6,494 nucleotides of DNA from Candidatus Eiseniibacteriota bacterium (GTDB lineage: Bacteria; Eisenbacteria; RBG-16-71-46), in NCBI GenBank assembly GCA_005893185.1, contig VBOS01000265.1, positions 1 through 6,494 on the forward strand, read 5' to 3'. The position numbers and the translations under genes are program-made. The notes under the pieces are model-generated. The model had not been told where the DNA came from and made no database searches. It saw nothing but the letters and a program-made list of their open reading frames with translations. Positions within the stretch are counted from its first letter, which is position 1. Every line of letters starts with the position of its first letter. Shown in pieces: positions 5,974 through 6,494 of this stretch.

Positions 5974-6494
5974 TCAGCGCGCAGCTTCGACCACCGCCCG
6001 CAGCCCCTCGACCACCTTGGCGAGCGCAGGGATGAAGTAGAGCGTTGGCGACTCACCGATCATGTGAGTGTGGAGCGCGGTCGCGGTGATGCCGTGCGCG
6101 GCGAACGCCCGCATCATCGGCTCCACCCGGTTGCCGGTCACGGCGAAGTCGCCCGTCGCCACGGCGCGCGTCGCATCTACGGCCTGGATGTTCACCGGGC
6201 TCGCGTAGCCGAGTGCGGGAGTTACCGTCATGCCGTCCATCGTCACTCTTCCCGGTACGAGCATGAACGAGAGCTGCGCCACGCTGCCGTGCGTGCGCCC
6301 CGAGCGACCCAGGCCAGAGAAGACGAGCGAGCTGTCGATCGCAAGGGCCGCCGCGGAAGCTGGTGCGACGGGGCGCGGAGTCGCGGTCAGGGCCAGTGCG
6401 TGATCGAGGCGCCGAGCCAGATCAGTGGCCCTGCCGTGTCCGCCGAAGTGGACGTAGATGAGCCGCGGCTCCTCGCCGACCAAGTGGTTGTGGA
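5974..6494 (-). CDS. DUF1259 (LppY/LpqO family) protein, C-terminal part
   Basis: The gene enters from the right edge; 172 codons are visible from CAC 6490-6492 to the TGA at 5974-5976, so the start and any signal peptide lie outside. Two copies of the family's half-motif are seen: HNHLVGEEPRLIYVHFGGHG at the edge and THMIGESPTLYFI near the end. Between them lies LGRSGRTHGSVAQLSF, VPGRVTMDGMTVTPALGYASPVNIQAV and TGDFAVTGNRVEPMMRAFAAHGITATALHTH. The protein family is known as LppY/LpqO, envelope-associated in some bacteria and without an established reaction; the paired histidines invite a metal-binding guess, no more. In the second half-motif the family usually reads '...HFWADGP' after the Tyr-Phe-Ile. 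Here Ile154 (of the visible part) is followed at once by PALAKVVEGL, so about six residues seem to be lost in frame. It is upstream of, and likely separate from, the kinase unit, since a promoter lies in between. Confidence 0.85.
   Translation of the reverse strand, partial: HNHLVGEEPRLIYVHFGGHGRATDLARRLDHALALTATPRPVAPASAAALAIDSSLVFSGLGRSGRTHGSVAQLSFMLVPGRVTMDGMTVTPALGYASPVNIQAVDATRAVATGDFAVTGNRVEPMMRAFAAHGITATALHTHMIGESPTLYFIPALAKVVEGLRAVVEAAR

Overview
The window reads as a stretch of chromosome from a high-GC, Gram-negative, probably soil or sediment bacterium. A secreted beta-rich protein with a signal peptide, a LppY/LpqO-type (DUF1259) protein and a giant CheB-CheR-PAS histidine kinase would fit groups such as Gemmatimonadota, Rokubacteria-like lineages, Acidobacteriota or Myxococcota. 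The taxon cannot be fixed from the sequence. Every supported gene lies on the minus strand, so the transcriptional order runs from right to left.

In transcriptional order: (1) the C-terminal part of a DUF1259 protein enters from the right edge and stops at 5974. (2) A 109-base gap carries a plausible sigma70-type promoter (5897-5925) and a good ribosome binding site. (3) A small unrecognised ORF (5658-5864) overlaps the next start codon by an ATGA. (4) A very large sensor protein follows (start 5661), with CheB methylesterase, CheR methyltransferase, PAS-like region, nine-heptad coiled coil, two PAS domains, HisKA and HATPase, then a receiver domain that now lies in another frame. (5) A 63-base gap follows, with a 12-bp palindrome over the stop codon and two overlapping hairpins. 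(6) Next is a medium-chain dehydrogenase/quinone-oxidoreductase-like gene, also split into two frames. (7) A gap of about 235 bases holds no recognised gene. (8) Last is the N-terminal part of an exported, probably outer-membrane beta-barrel protein, which runs off the left edge.

The striking property is the set of clean internal deletions. The kinase lost about 59 nt at position 2164, including the ATP-lid segment. The dehydrogenase lost about 58 nt at 1309-1311, including the conserved GDEV-type loop. Both losses break the reading frame, while the sequence on each side stays well conserved. The DUF1259 protein seems to lack about six residues of its second 'HFWADG'-type motif, in frame. Either these genes were inactivated very recently, or the sequence contains assembly or library deletions; the similar size of the two frame-breaking losses makes the artefact explanation serious. 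No mobile element, CRISPR array, tRNA or rRNA was seen.

Functionally, the promoter, small ORF and sensor kinase look like one transcription unit with translational coupling. The dehydrogenase and the exported protein lie downstream on the same strand but are separated by hairpin-bearing or long gaps, so co-transcription is uncertain.
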